Assembly: GCA_017999675.1 (NCBI GenBank)
Contig: JAGNLL010000003.1
Location: 1 to 64,000 of the forward strand
Source: Rickettsiales bacterium
GTDB lineage: Bacteria; Pseudomonadota; Alphaproteobacteria; Rickettsiales; UBA1997
Length of the DNA: 64,000 nucleotides
Reading direction: 5' to 3'
Position numbers and translations under genes: made by a program. Below the pieces are notes generated by a model. The model was not told the origin of the DNA. It saw nothing but the letters and a program-made list of their open reading frames with translations, and did not search any database. Shown in pieces: positions 8,906 to 17,904 of the stretch (position 1 is the stretch's first letter; every line of letters begins with the position of its first letter).

Positions 8906-9002
8906 TTTAGCTGTGACCAAAAATGTTTTGAAAAATTTGGGAAAGTCGGCGAAGGTACGAAGCAGCTTCCATTTGTCAAGAATCGCAATTCCTCTAATCA
9001 CA

Positions 9003-10160
9003 ATGTCTCAAAAAATCTTTATTTCTAGTGGCGGAACCGGCGGCCACATTATTCCGGCGCGCTGTTTGGCGCAGCAGCTTGCGGCTGACGGCGTGGAAGT
9101 TTTGTTTTTGGGAGACGAAAAATATCGCGGCTACATCAAGGCCAGCGACCAATTTAAATCGAAAATAATCAGCTCGTCGCAAATTAAAAAATCGCCGATT
9201 TTTTTGGTGAAAGCGGCGCTAAAAATCGCGCTCGGAATTTTGCAATCTTTGCATCTTTTTTTAACCCAAAAACCAAAATGCATTTTTGCTTTTGGTGGTT
9301 ATTCAACCTTTCCACTGCTGATTGCAGCAATTGTGACGAAAACCGACATTATTTTGCACGAGCAAAATGCTCACCTTGGAAAAGTGAACAGAATTTTTGC
9401 CAAATACGCCAAAAAAATTGCACTTTCTTTTCACGAAACATCAGGCATTTCGGCGGCTGATTTGCACAAAACTATTTTTGTTGGCAATCCGGTGCGCGAC
9501 GAAATTTTAGATCTGCACAAACTGGCCTACAGCCTTCCAGTGCAAGAAGTTGCAGAGCTTAGAAAAGACAATAAAATGGGCTACGATTTGCTGTTGGCTT
9601 CAGATTTTTACCAAGAAGAAAAAGCAAAAAATCTTTTCAAAATTTTAGTAATTGGTGGTTCGGGTGGCGCAAAAATTTTTAGCGAAATTTTGCCCAAAGC
9701 TTTTTTCAATTTGAGTGAAAATTTTAAAGAGCAAATTCAGGTGACGCAGCAATGTCGTAAAGAATTAATGCGCGAAACTTTTGATACTTACCGTTCGTTT
9801 AACGTGAACATTGTGATTGATTCATTTTTTGAAAACATGCCTGAGTTAATCAAGGAATCGCACCTTGTAATTGCTCGTTCGGGCTCGTCTTCAATTTTTG
9901 AATTTTGCGCCGCAAAAAAGCCGATGATTTTGGTGCCATTTGCTTTGGCCGCAGATAATCACCAAGAAAAAAATGCTAAATATTTAGAAAAAAACGGTGC
10001 GGCAATTGTGGTAAGTGAAGCCGAATTTACGATTAACAAAGTTAATGAATTGCTGAAGAATCTAATTGAGAGTGGAGCCACCTTAAAAAAAATGTCAGAA
10101 AATGCTGGTGAATTGGCGGTTTGTGACGCAACAAAAAATCTGGCGAATTTAGCAAAATGA
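9003..10160 (+). CDS. murG: UDP-GlcNAc:undecaprenyl-PP-MurNAc-pentapeptide transferase
   Basis: Peripheral inner-membrane glycosyltransferase that converts lipid I to lipid II in peptidoglycan synthesis. It has 385 residues. The N-terminal donor-fold motif SSGGTGGHIIPA is at residues 8-19, a second glycine loop IGGSGGAKIF near residue 218, and the UDP-GlcNAc-binding SGSSSIFEFCAAKKPMILVP near residue 298. The start MSQKIFISSGGTGGH is set by homology; 56 upstream codons in frame overlap argF antisense and are not coding. An insertion near residues 170-205 is slightly unusual. Its stop overlaps the next gene by 4 bases (ATGA), showing translational coupling. Confidence 0.96.
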   Translation: MSQKIFISSGGTGGHIIPARCLAQQLAADGVEVLFLGDEKYRGYIKASDQFKSKIISSSQIKKSPIFLVKAALKIALGILQSLHLFLTQKPKCIFAFGGYSTFPLLIAAIVTKTDIILHEQNAHLGKVNRIFAKYAKKIALSFHETSGISAADLHKTIFVGNPVRDEILDLHKLAYSLPVQEVAELRKDNKMGYDLLLASDFYQEEKAKNLFKILVIGGSGGAKIFSEILPKAFFNLSENFKEQIQVTQQCRKELMRETFDTYRSFNVNIVIDSFFENMPELIKESHLVIARSGSSSIFEFCAAKKPMILVPFALAADNHQEKNAKYLEKNGAAIVVSEAEFTINKVNELLKNLIESGATLKKMSENAGELAVCDATKNLANLAK

Positions 10161-10657
10161 GTGAATTAGAACAAAATCAACAAATTGAAGAAGTAGCGCC
10201 AGCGCAGTCTGTAGGCCAATTTTTGCGCGAAAAAAGACAGGAGGCAAAAATTGAAATCGCCGCTGCTTGTGCTTATTTAAAAGTTAAATCTTTCGACATT
10301 GAGGCGCTTGAAGAAGACAATTTGGAGTGTGTGACAAAGCACATTTACATTTTGGGATTGATCCGCTCTTACGCAAAATTTTTAAAAATTGCGCCGCAAG
10401 AAATTGAAGAAAAAATCAAATTATTGTCGGTTAAATCAAACACCGACAACAAGAACCACATGCTGATAAATATTGGCGAAGATCCAAAAGTTAGCCCAAA
10501 CAAAGACAGTGTTTTTAACTTTTTGCTGATTTCAATTCTGTTATTTTTGGTGCTGCTTTCGCTCTACAATGCCTTTGAAAGCAATGAGGGCTTAATTACC
10601 AACGAAACCTTGGTTCGCGAATTAGAAAAAATTGATTCTTTAAATGAGCGAAACTGA
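10157..10657 (+). CDS. RodZ-like helix-turn-helix membrane protein
   Basis: A 166-residue protein with an N-terminal HTH_25 type domain (about residues 18-92: VGQFLREKRQEAKIEIAAAC, then LEEDNLECVTKHIYILGLIRSYAKFL). This is the cytoplasmic MreB-binding part of RodZ. One membrane helix follows at about residues 118-138. Only about 28 residues follow the helix, so the periplasmic beta-domain of full RodZ is missing; this shortened form is common in alphaproteobacteria. The role in cell shape is inferred from the family and from nearby murG. It overlaps murG by 4 bases and the AsmA gene by 14 bases. Confidence 0.82.
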   Translation: MSELEQNQQIEEVAPAQSVGQFLREKRQEAKIEIAAACAYLKVKSFDIEALEEDNLECVTKHIYILGLIRSYAKFLKIAPQEIEEKIKLLSVKSNTDNKNHMLINIGEDPKVSPNKDSVFNFLLISILLFLVLLSLYNAFESNEGLITNETLVRELEKIDSLNERN

Positions 10658-13634
10658 AAAAAAACTTACAGAAAAATTTGTTGAAATAAAAAATAGCATC
10701 ATCAAGTCAGAGCTTGTGCGCGTTGGCTCGCTGGTGTTTTTTGGTTTGGGATTGCTGCTGTTTTTGCTGCCGTTTTTTTTCAATAATTCGGCGCTGAAAT
10801 TTCAAATTACTCAGCAAGCTAGCAAAATTTTAAACGCTGATTTTGCAGTTTTGGGTGACGTAGAAGTTGCGTTTTTGCCCTCGCCTACAATCACTTTAAA
10901 TGAAGTTTTGCTGCGTAATTACCGCGTAAAATCTGGCGAAGATTTGCCTGAAGAAGTTTACAATATTTACGCCAAAAAAACCGCAATAAAAATGTCGGTT
11001 TTTAATTCTTCGATTAAAAAAATAATCTTTTCTGACGCGGTAATGCAGTCTTACAAAGACAGTGTTGACGCGGCTGTGCACAGTGATAAATTTAATGAAA
11101 TAGTAGCAGAACTTACAAAAAATCCGCCAGAAAATGAAGCAAAATCAAGCTCGGGAATTAGCGCAAAATTATTTTCTGTTGCAGGTGCAGAATTTTCGAC
11201 CAACAAAACTCCGCGCATTGTTGCAAAAAATAGTCAGGCAATTTTTTACGATTCATTTGGCAAAAAAAATGAAGTAGCCGCAGTTAATGCTGAAGCGAAA
11301 TTTGGCGAGAAAAAAGTTTTTGCTGCGGGCAGTTTTGTTTCTGAAAATATTGTCAGTAATTTTAAGCTTAATGCCAAGTTTGGCTCTAGCTCAACAAAGC
11401 CAGATTCGTTTTTAGAGCTTAGCTCAGCAGCTGCAGAAATTCGCGTTAGCGGCAATTTTAGCGCCGAAAATTTAGGGCTTTTCGCCAGCGATTTTAGCGG
11501 AAAATTAGACGCAAATATTGCCGATTTTAAAGCTTTTTACAAAAGCTACATTGGCGGAAATAGTGCAGTTGCCGACAAGCTTAGAGCTGGATCAGGGTCA
11601 ATTAAAATAAGCGCCGACATTGCAAGTAAGGCAAAAGAAATTTCGATTGAAAATGTTGTGATTAACTCGGGCGTAATTGGTGGCAAAGGCGAAGTTGATT
11701 TAGATTTTACCACAAAAATTCCAGCAATTGATGTGAGGCTAGAGTTAGAAAATCTCGATCTAAACGCATTGTTGTCGGACGAATCTTCGGCTCATTTTGC
11801 AAGCGACACTACGCTAAAAAATTCGGACGATGCGGCTAACGAAACCGCCGAAACTTTGCCACAAATTGTTGACCCAAATGCTGAGCACCCAAAGTCAGAA
11901 TTAATTGAAAGCGAGCCGCAAAAACTCGATTTAAACTTGGTTAAAAAAATTAGAAATTTTGATCTCGATGCCGAAATAACAATTGCCAATATTGAGTTTT
12001 TGCAAGGCCAAGTCAAAGACGCTAATATTTATTTAACAATCTCGCACGACGGCGAGGTTATTGTGTCGCCAATGATTTTTACGGTTCCAGGTGAAGGTGT
12101 TTTTAGAGTGAGTGGCATTTTAGATAACAGCGGCGCTGCACCAAAATTTGTCGGCAAATTTGACGCTAGTGGCAAAAGTTTAGAAGAGACTTTTCGTTGG
12201 CTAAAAATTGAGTCGCAAAATTTGAAATTTGGCAATCTCAAAAAATACCAAATTTATTCAGATATTTTGTTGGTGCCAAACATTACCAAGCTCAACAATT
12301 TTTACCTCAATTTAAACAGCGACAACAGCGAGTTTTTGGGCGAAATTACAATCGACAATGCCGACAAAACGCCAAATATTAAAAGCCGTTTTCGCGGCAA
12401 TAATTTTAACGTGGACGACTATTTTTTTACCTCAAATCGCAACGCTTATTTTTCGCCTGGCTTGCTCGTTAGAAAACTTTTGTGGCTTAACGACATTGTC
12501 TCAACCGCAGAGTTTGATTTGAGTTTTGACAAGCTAATTTACAGCGGCGAAGAGTTTTTAGATCAGTCGGTAAAATTAAAATTTGGTCGCGGCTACATTC
12601 AAATTGACGACCTAAAATTAACTTCTCAAAAAACCGATTTAAGCGCCAGCATGCTGGTAGATATTAGCGAAAAAAACCCGCAATTTAACCTCAATGTTGT
12701 GGCAAATAATTTTCACTACGAAGCCAAGATTGATCCTGAAAAAGTCACTTCTCAAAAATTTAAAACACAAAACTCAATTGATCAGTTTTTTGACCTGCCT
12801 TCGCTTGAAGGATTTAACGGTCAAATTGACGCAAAATTTGTGAGTCTTGAGCTTGATGGAGTGCCGCTAGAAAATGTAAAATTTGGCGGAAATTTAAGAG
12901 ATGGCAGCATCAAAAACGCCAGACTAACCAGCAAAATTTACGGCGGCGATTTTGACTACCAAGGCTTGATTGGCATTGGTTTGAACAAAGTTTTGAGCGG
13001 CAATATTACTTTCAAAAATGTTTCTCTAAAAGAATTTTTGTTTGAAAGTTTTGGCGTGAAAAACGTTGACGGCTTGGCAAATTTTGCGGCAAATATTACG
13101 GCTTCGGCGGCAACAAAAGACGAGTTTAAAAAATCTCTAAGCAGCGAAATTAAATTTAACATTAATGCCCCAAGCGTTGAAGGATATGGCTTGGAAGACT
13201 TGGTTAAAAAAATGTTTGCCCCGCAAAAAAATGCACTAGAGCTGCGCGGGCCAGAGAAAATTTTGCTAAATCCGCAAGGCCTAACTTTGTTTAAAAAAGC
13301 GGGCGGTTCGATTAAATTTAGTGACGGTGTTGGCAAAGTTAGTGTTAGCACTTCGGCAGTTGCAATTAATGGCGTGCTTACGGGCGCAATCGATTTGCCA
13401 AATAACAGCACCAATCTTTTGTTTAACACAATTTTTCTAACCGGCACCAGGCAAAAACAAACGCCAATTAATATCGCCACCAACATTAGCGGATCGCTTG
13501 ACGCTCTAGGTCAAAACACCAACATGGATCAAGTGCGTCAATATTTAAGCCTTGGAAAAGCGCCAATAACTAACGACTTGGCGGCACCAACGCAGTTAAA
13601 ATCGCAAATCGTTCAACCAACATCTATCCAGTAA
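10644..13634 (+). CDS. AsmA-family inner-membrane protein
   Basis: A 996-residue protein with a single N-terminal membrane helix (about residues 25-47, SLVFFGLGLLLFLLPFFF) and a long periplasmic beta-rich region. The N-terminal part has the AsmA hallmark of a short amphipathic stretch and then ADFAVLGDVEVAFLPSPTITLNEVLL. The C-terminal 250 residues match the AsmA_2 type (IYGGDFDYQG, later GVLTGAIDLPNNSTNLLFN). AsmA-like proteins are thought to form bridge-like grooves carrying lipids between membranes and influence outer-membrane assembly. The ATG lies inside the end of the RodZ-like gene, so expression is probably coupled. The stop is followed at once by panB. Confidence 0.88.
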   Translation: MSETEKKLTEKFVEIKNSIIKSELVRVGSLVFFGLGLLLFLLPFFFNNSALKFQITQQASKILNADFAVLGDVEVAFLPSPTITLNEVLLRNYRVKSGEDLPEEVYNIYAKKTAIKMSVFNSSIKKIIFSDAVMQSYKDSVDAAVHSDKFNEIVAELTKNPPENEAKSSSGISAKLFSVAGAEFSTNKTPRIVAKNSQAIFYDSFGKKNEVAAVNAEAKFGEKKVFAAGSFVSENIVSNFKLNAKFGSSSTKPDSFLELSSAAAEIRVSGNFSAENLGLFASDFSGKLDANIADFKAFYKSYIGGNSAVADKLRAGSGSIKISADIASKAKEISIENVVINSGVIGGKGEVDLDFTTKIPAIDVRLELENLDLNALLSDESSAHFASDTTLKNSDDAANETAETLPQIVDPNAEHPKSELIESEPQKLDLNLVKKIRNFDLDAEITIANIEFLQGQVKDANIYLTISHDGEVIVSPMIFTVPGEGVFRVSGILDNSGAAPKFVGKFDASGKSLEETFRWLKIESQNLKFGNLKKYQIYSDILLVPNITKLNNFYLNLNSDNSEFLGEITIDNADKTPNIKSRFRGNNFNVDDYFFTSNRNAYFSPGLLVRKLLWLNDIVSTAEFDLSFDKLIYSGEEFLDQSVKLKFGRGYIQIDDLKLTSQKTDLSASMLVDISEKNPQFNLNVVANNFHYEAKIDPEKVTSQKFKTQNSIDQFFDLPSLEGFNGQIDAKFVSLELDGVPLENVKFGGNLRDGSIKNARLTSKIYGGDFDYQGLIGIGLNKVLSGNITFKNVSLKEFLFESFGVKNVDGLANFAANITASAATKDEFKKSLSSEIKFNINAPSVEGYGLEDLVKKMFAPQKNALELRGPEKILLNPQGLTLFKKAGGSIKFSDGVGKVSVSTSAVAINGVLTGAIDLPNNSTNLLFNTIFLTGTRQKQTPINIATNISGSLDALGQNTNMDQVRQYLSLGKAPITNDLAAPTQLKSQIVQPTSIQ

Positions 13635-14423
13635 ATGACAACTTCTGTTGCAAAAATTTTGCAGAAAAAAAATCACGAAAAAATTATTTGCCTCACCGCT
13701 TACACTTTTCCAATGGCAAAAATTTTGGACAATTTTTGTGACGTGATTTTGGTGGGTGATTCGCTTGGAATGGCTGTTTACGGCTTTCAAGACACGGTGG
13801 ACGTCACACTTGAAATGATGATTAATCACGGCAAAGCGGTGATGCGGGCAGCGAAAAAAACTTTTGTGGTGGTTGATTTGCCTTTTGGAACTTACGAAAA
13901 ATCGAAAGAGCAAGCTTTAGAATCGGCACAAAAAGTAATTGCGCAAACGGGGTGTCACGCCATTAAAATTGAGACTTCACGCGATTTGGTTGAAACGGTA
14001 AAATTTCTTGCCGACAACAAAATTAACGTAATGGCTCACGTCGGACTTTTGCCACAAAGCGTGCGCAAAATTGGCGGCTACAAATATCAAGGACGCGAAG
14101 AAAAAGCGGCGGCAGAAATTTTAGAAACTTCAAAATTGCTTGAAGAGGCTGGGGCTTTTTCTTTGGTGATTGAAGCGGTGCCAGAAAAATTGGCGGCAGA
14201 AATTTCGCAGGCATTAAAAATTCCTACAATTGGAATTGGCGCTTCAGCTGAGTGCGACGGGCAGGTTTTGGTAATTGACGATTTGCTTGGATTAAACCAA
14301 GAATTTAAACCGCGATTTGTGAAATATTACGCGGATCTTGCTGGTGAAATTTCGCGTGCGGTTGCGAGTTTTTCAGCTGACGTAAAATCAAAAAAATTTC
14401 CGGCGAAAGAAAATTTGGTTTAG
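13635..14423 (+). CDS. panB: 3-methyl-2-oxobutanoate hydroxymethyltransferase
   Basis: First committed step of pantothenate (and hence CoA) synthesis, making ketopantoate from ketoisovalerate and methylene-THF. It has 262 residues. The substrate and metal motif VGDSLGM is near residue 43, followed by HGKAVMRA, the IKIE motif near residue 115, VMAHVGLLPQS near residue 135, the catalytic-Glu segment VIEAVP near residue 177 and IGIGAS near 197. The ATG follows the asmA stop directly, so it is the last gene of the murG-rodZ-asmA-panB unit. A hairpin with a T-run follows. No panC is adjacent. Pantothenate genes are rare in host-dependent Rickettsiales. Confidence 0.95.
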   Translation: MTTSVAKILQKKNHEKIICLTAYTFPMAKILDNFCDVILVGDSLGMAVYGFQDTVDVTLEMMINHGKAVMRAAKKTFVVVDLPFGTYEKSKEQALESAQKVIAQTGCHAIKIETSRDLVETVKFLADNKINVMAHVGLLPQSVRKIGGYKYQGREEKAAAEILETSKLLEEAGAFSLVIEAVPEKLAAEISQALKIPTIGIGASAECDGQVLVIDDLLGLNQEFKPRFVKYYADLAGEISRAVASFSADVKSKKFPAKENLV

Positions 14424-14435
14424 AGGTGATTTTTG

Positions 14436-14470
14436 AATTCCTGCCACAGTGGCAGGAATTACTCTTTTTT
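14436..14470 (+). terminator. Intrinsic terminator-like hairpin after panB
   Basis: Twelve-base perfect arms (14436-14447 AATTCCTGCCAC and 14449-14460) with one base between them. After a short gap comes a run of six T residues (ending about 14470). It lies 13 bases past the panB stop. The loop is unusually short, so a few base pairs at the tip must open. The arm sequence (CCTGCCAC) also resembles a common intergenic repeat. Confidence 0.65.
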
Positions 14471-14690
14471 CGCGACCCTTTAAAATCAGGGCTCCACAGA
14501 GTTTGGCGTGTAAAAAATCGAAGTAGCTTTTAAATTTCTTGCGAAATTGCCTCAGCTGCGCTGCTTGCGGGGGGTTTTTAATTGACAGTTGGTTTTCGAT
14601 TCTTACCTTGCGCGGCCTCGAATTTTTTTGCTTTTGACCAAGAAACTTCCCCCCTCCCTTTTTTTTCAAAAAAACTTTTAAAAATACCAA
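14471..14690. other. Unassigned spacer before typA, possible repeat or gene remnant
   Basis: About 220 bases with no convincing gene. On the minus strand an open frame of 115 codons covers the whole region and reads through the hairpin, but it starts inside typA and has no recognisable domain. The composition changes in patches, with a G-run near 14572-14577 and a C-rich tract near 14647-14660. A TTGACA at 14582-14587 could be a -35 box for typA, but no good -10 follows at the right distance. It could be a decayed repeat. Confidence 0.35.
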
Positions 14691-16535
14691 ATGACTAGCT
14701 TCAGAAACGTTGCCATTATTGCTCACGTTGACCATGGCAAAACTACATTAATCGATGCCATGTTGCATCAAAGCGGCACTTTTCGCGCTAACCAACAAGT
14801 TGAAACTCGCGTAATGGATTCTAACGACCTCGAAAAAGAGCGTGGAATTACCATTCTTGCGAAGTGCACTTCGATCATGTGGAAAGACCAAAAAATTAAC
14901 GTAATCGACACTCCCGGCCACGCCGATTTTGGTGGTGAAGTTGAACGTGTACTTTCAATGGCAGACAGCGTGGTGATTTTGGTCGACTCAGCTGAAGGTG
15001 TAATGCCGCAAACTAAATTCGTACTTTCAAAAGCTTTGGCTTTGGGTTTACGTCCGATGGTTTTGATTAACAAAATTGACCGCGGCGATGCTCGTCCTGA
15101 TGAAGTTTTAAACGAAATTTTTGACCTTTTCGTTTCGCTAAATGCCACTGAACAACAACTTGATTTTCCAGTGCTTTACGCTGTGGGCCGTGATGGTTGG
15201 TGCGTTGCTGACATGGAAAAAGACGAACGCAAAGATTTGTCGCCACTTTTTGATTTGATTTTGTCTCACGTAAATCCGCCAAAATTTGACGAAAACGCTC
15301 CATTCAAAATGCTTGCCACTTTGCTTGACCGCAGCCCTTACTTCGGCCGCATGTTGACTGGTCGTATTTACTCTGGAAAAGCGAAAAACTTGATGAGCTT
15401 CAAAGCAATTAACCTTAAAGGTGAAGTTGTTGAACAAGGTCGCCTAACCAAGCTACACGTGTTTCGCGGTGTTGATAAAATTCCTGTTGAAGAAGCACAA
15501 GCAGGCGACATCGTTTCAATTGCAGGTTTAGAAAAAGCCTCAGTTGCCGACACTCTTTGCGAGATTTCAGTTTCTGAACCGATCAAATCAACACCAATCG
15601 ATCCGCCTACAATGGCAATTACAATTGGTGTAAATGATTCACCTCTTGCCGGACAAGAAGGCACCAAAGTGACTTCACGCATGATTCGCGACCGTTTGTT
15701 TTCTGAAGCAGAAACTAACGTAGCAATCAAAGTTAAAGAATCTGACGCCAAAGACGCTTTTGAAGTTGGTGGACGCGGAGAATTACAACTTGGTGTGTTG
15801 ATTGAAAACATGCGTCGTGAAGGCTTTGAGCTTTCAGTTTCTAGACCGCGCGTACTTTTCAAAAAAGAAGCTAACGGCGATATTTTAGAGCCAATTGAAG
15901 AAGTTGTAGTTGACGTTGATGAAGCTTTCAGCGGTGTTGTAGTTGAAAAACTTTCTTCACGTAAAGGCGAAATGATCGAAATGAAACCATCTTCTGGTGG
16001 CAAAACTCGTTTGGTATTTTACGTGCCTTCACGTGGTTTAATCGGCTACCAAAGCGAATTCTTAACCGACACTAAAGGTTCTGGCGTGTTGAACAGAATC
16101 TTCCACAACTACGTGCCTTACAAAGGTGAAATTGCCTTCAAGAAAAACGGTGCATTAATTTCAACTGAAGCCGGTGAAGCTGTTGCCTACGCGCTTTGGA
16201 ACTTGCAAGATCGCGGTACAATGTTCATCAAACCTCAGCAAAAAGTTTACTCAGGAATGGTGATTGGCGAAAATTCAAAACAAGGCGATTTGGAAATTAA
16301 CGTTTTGAAAGGAAAACAACTAACCAACGTGCGTGCCTCTGGAACTGACGAAGCAATTCGCTTAGTGCCGCCAAGAGAGCTTACTTTGGAAGACATGATT
16401 ACCTACGTTGGTGAAGATGAATTGGTTGAAGTAACGCCAAAATCTCTACGCTTACGTAAAAAACTTTTAGATTCTAACGACCGCAAACGTATGGGCCGTA
16501 GCAAAGAAGCTAAATTTGATTTTGTCACAGAATAA
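14691..16535 (+). CDS. typA: Ribosome-associated GTPase TypA/BipA
   Basis: Translational GTPase that binds 70S ribosomes and helps ribosome assembly and stress adaptation. The 614 residues match the family. G-domain motifs are AHVDHGKTT (residues 11-19), RGITI, DTPGHADFGGEV near 70 and NKID near 125. Domains II, III and V and the BipA-specific C-terminal domain follow, the latter including GTDEAIRLVPP near residue 550. It is distinguished from EF-G by the missing domain IV, and from LepA by the C-terminal region. The ATG begins MTSFRNVAIIAHVDHGKT. It is a monocistronic unit closed by a strong terminator. Confidence 0.97.
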   Translation: MTSFRNVAIIAHVDHGKTTLIDAMLHQSGTFRANQQVETRVMDSNDLEKERGITILAKCTSIMWKDQKINVIDTPGHADFGGEVERVLSMADSVVILVDSAEGVMPQTKFVLSKALALGLRPMVLINKIDRGDARPDEVLNEIFDLFVSLNATEQQLDFPVLYAVGRDGWCVADMEKDERKDLSPLFDLILSHVNPPKFDENAPFKMLATLLDRSPYFGRMLTGRIYSGKAKNLMSFKAINLKGEVVEQGRLTKLHVFRGVDKIPVEEAQAGDIVSIAGLEKASVADTLCEISVSEPIKSTPIDPPTMAITIGVNDSPLAGQEGTKVTSRMIRDRLFSEAETNVAIKVKESDAKDAFEVGGRGELQLGVLIENMRREGFELSVSRPRVLFKKEANGDILEPIEEVVVDVDEAFSGVVVEKLSSRKGEMIEMKPSSGGKTRLVFYVPSRGLIGYQSEFLTDTKGSGVLNRIFHNYVPYKGEIAFKKNGALISTEAGEAVAYALWNLQDRGTMFIKPQQKVYSGMVIGENSKQGDLEINVLKGKQLTNVRASGTDEAIRLVPPRELTLEDMITYVGEDELVEVTPKSLRLRKKLLDSNDRKRMGRSKEAKFDFVTE

Positions 16536-16545
16536 CTGCTCTAAG

Positions 16546-16578
16546 AAACCTCGCGGATTTTTTTCATCCGCGAGGTTT
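16546..16578 (+). terminator. Rho-independent terminator of typA
   Basis: Thirteen-base perfect arms AAACCTCGCGGAT (16546-16558) and ATCCGCGAGGTTT (16566-16578) with a T-rich 7-base loop. It lies 10 bases after the typA stop and 35 bases before the rph start. The trailing T-run is short. Confidence 0.8.
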
Positions 16579-16612
16579 TAAAATGCCTCACCTCTTTTTT
16601 CTTCCCCTCCTC

Positions 16613-17323
16613 ATGCGCCCATCAAACAGAACTCCCAACCAAATCCGCGAAGTTTCAATTACCACCAACGTTAACAAATACGCTGAAGGTTCTTGCCTGG
16701 TAAAGTTCGGCGACACTCACGTTTTGTGCACCGCATCAATTGACGAAAAAGTTCCGCCATTTTTACGCGGCAAAAACCAAGGTTGGGTGACTGCAGAATA
16801 CAACATGTTGGCGCGCTCAACTCACAGCCGCAACAGTCGCGATCCAATGAAGCCAAATGGTCGTTCAATTGAAATTCAGCGCCTAATCGGCCGCTCACTG
16901 CGTTCAGTAATTGACGTAAAAAAATTGGGCGAACGCCAAATCATCATCGATTGCGACGTGATCCAAGCCGACGGCGGCACGCGCTGCGCTGCAATCACCG
17001 GTGGTTACGTGGCTTTGGCAATTGCGGTGAACAAAATAATGAGCCAAGGCTTGCTCAAGCAAAACCCACTAATTGGCTCGGTTTGCGCGCTTTCTTGCGG
17101 AATTTTTCAAGGTGAAGTTGTGGCAGATTTAGACTACGCCGAAGACAGCAAATGTGACGTCGACACCAATTTTGTAATCAACCAAGATTTCAACTTAATC
17201 GAAGTGCAAGGCACTGCAGAACAAGGCGCAATGAGCTTTGAGCAAATTTCTAAAATGTACGAATTAGCCAAAAACGCCGCAAAAGAAATTTTCGAAATTC
17301 AGAAAAAAGCAATCGAGAGCTAG
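16613..17323 (+). CDS. rph: RNase PH
   Basis: Phosphorolytic 3'-5' exoribonuclease that trims tRNA 3' ends. The 236 residues match the family. The start is at MRPSNRTPNQIREVSI, the conserved N-terminus; a 10-codon in-frame extension upstream is not conserved. RNase PH motifs include GDTHVLCTAS near residue 33, the RSTHSRNSRDP region near residue 75 (phosphate and RNA binding), RLIGRSLRSV near 95 and DCDVIQADGGTRCAAITG near 120. The stop codon overlaps by two bases the stop codon of the convergent RelE-type toxin. Confidence 0.96.
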   Translation: MRPSNRTPNQIREVSITTNVNKYAEGSCLVKFGDTHVLCTASIDEKVPPFLRGKNQGWVTAEYNMLARSTHSRNSRDPMKPNGRSIEIQRLIGRSLRSVIDVKKLGERQIIIDCDVIQADGGTRCAAITGGYVALAIAVNKIMSQGLLKQNPLIGSVCALSCGIFQGEVVADLDYAEDSKCDVDTNFVINQDFNLIEVQGTAEQGAMSFEQISKMYELAKNAAKEIFEIQKKAIES

Positions 17324-17577
17324 TGATAAACCTCGCGGCGGTGGGCGATTTTAATCAAAGTGATGACCAGCCTTTTGCCATCTTTGTTGCACAAAAGCCG
17401 ATAATCTCCAACACGAAATTTATAAAATTCTGACAATTCTCCGGTCAGTGGAATTAGGTATTGATCGGGTTTAATCAGAAGTTTTTCTTCGATTGCTTTG
17501 TCGATTCTTTTTCTGATTTCTGGTGTGAGTTTTGAGAAGTCCTTGTCGGCTCTTTTGGTGAATTCAATTTGCCACAT
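17320..17577 (-). CDS. RelE/ParE-superfamily toxin
   Basis: An 85-residue protein with the small RelE-fold pattern: MWQIEFTKRADKDFSKL at the N-terminus, a central FYKFRVGDYRLLC strand pair (the usual RxGdYR motif) and a C-terminal HRREVY close to the end. These features match type II mRNA-interferase toxins of the RelE family. It follows its putative antitoxin with a one-base overlap (TAATG). The 3' end overlaps the stop of rph on the opposite strand. Confidence 0.88.
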   Translation of the reverse strand: MWQIEFTKRADKDFSKLTPEIRKRIDKAIEEKLLIKPDQYLIPLTGELSEFYKFRVGDYRLLCNKDGKRLVITLIKIAHRREVYH

Positions 17578-17825
17578 TAGAGTTTGTATTTCTTTTTGAT
17601 TTTGTCGTAGGGAATAGCTTTTTGTTTAGACTTCTTAAACTTTTCGTAAGCCTCTTTGGCGTCTTGATAATCTTGGGCATCTTCAAGTTTTTCTCTTAAA
17701 AACTCTTCTAACGCCTTCTTGATAAAAAAGCTTTTAGAGCGATCTTCAGCCGCGCAAATTATGGCCAAACCTTGATCTAGGTGAAATGGAATTTGTGCTG
17801 AAATTGTGACAACTTTGTCAGACAT
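17577..17825 (-). CDS. RHH-type antitoxin (RelB-like)
   Basis: An 82-residue protein whose N-terminus (VTISAQIPFHLDQGLAIICAAEDRSKSFFIKKALEEFL) reads as a ribbon-helix-helix DNA-binding domain. A Lys-rich and charged C-terminal half follows, likely the part that wraps the toxin. It is upstream of and coupled to the RelE-type toxin. A 19-base palindrome just upstream of its start is a likely autoregulatory operator. Confidence 0.85.
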   Translation of the reverse strand: MSDKVVTISAQIPFHLDQGLAIICAAEDRSKSFFIKKALEEFLREKLEDAQDYQDAKEAYEKFKKSKQKAIPYDKIKKKYKL

Positions 17826-17846
17826 AAAATTTATAATTTGTTAATA

Positions 17847-17865
17847 GTTATTAAGTTTTAATAAC
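17847..17865. promoter_or_regulatory. Candidate operator of the toxin-antitoxin pair
   Basis: Perfect 8-base inverted repeat GTTATTAA (17847-17854) and TTAATAAC (17858-17865), spaced by three bases. It lies 22 bases upstream of the antitoxin ATG on the minus strand. RHH antitoxins usually bind such palindromes over their own promoter. The role is inference. Confidence 0.5.
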
Positions 17866-17904
17866 TTAAAAAACTTTTCACCAGTTTCAATAAAAAATAA
17901 ATCT

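Noticed and set aside
12956-13486. 176-codon frame antisense to the AsmA gene, and other long antisense frames (for example 15368-16003)
   Set aside because: They lie wholly inside well-supported genes on the other strand and have no recognisable domains; such shadows are common where codon usage favours them.
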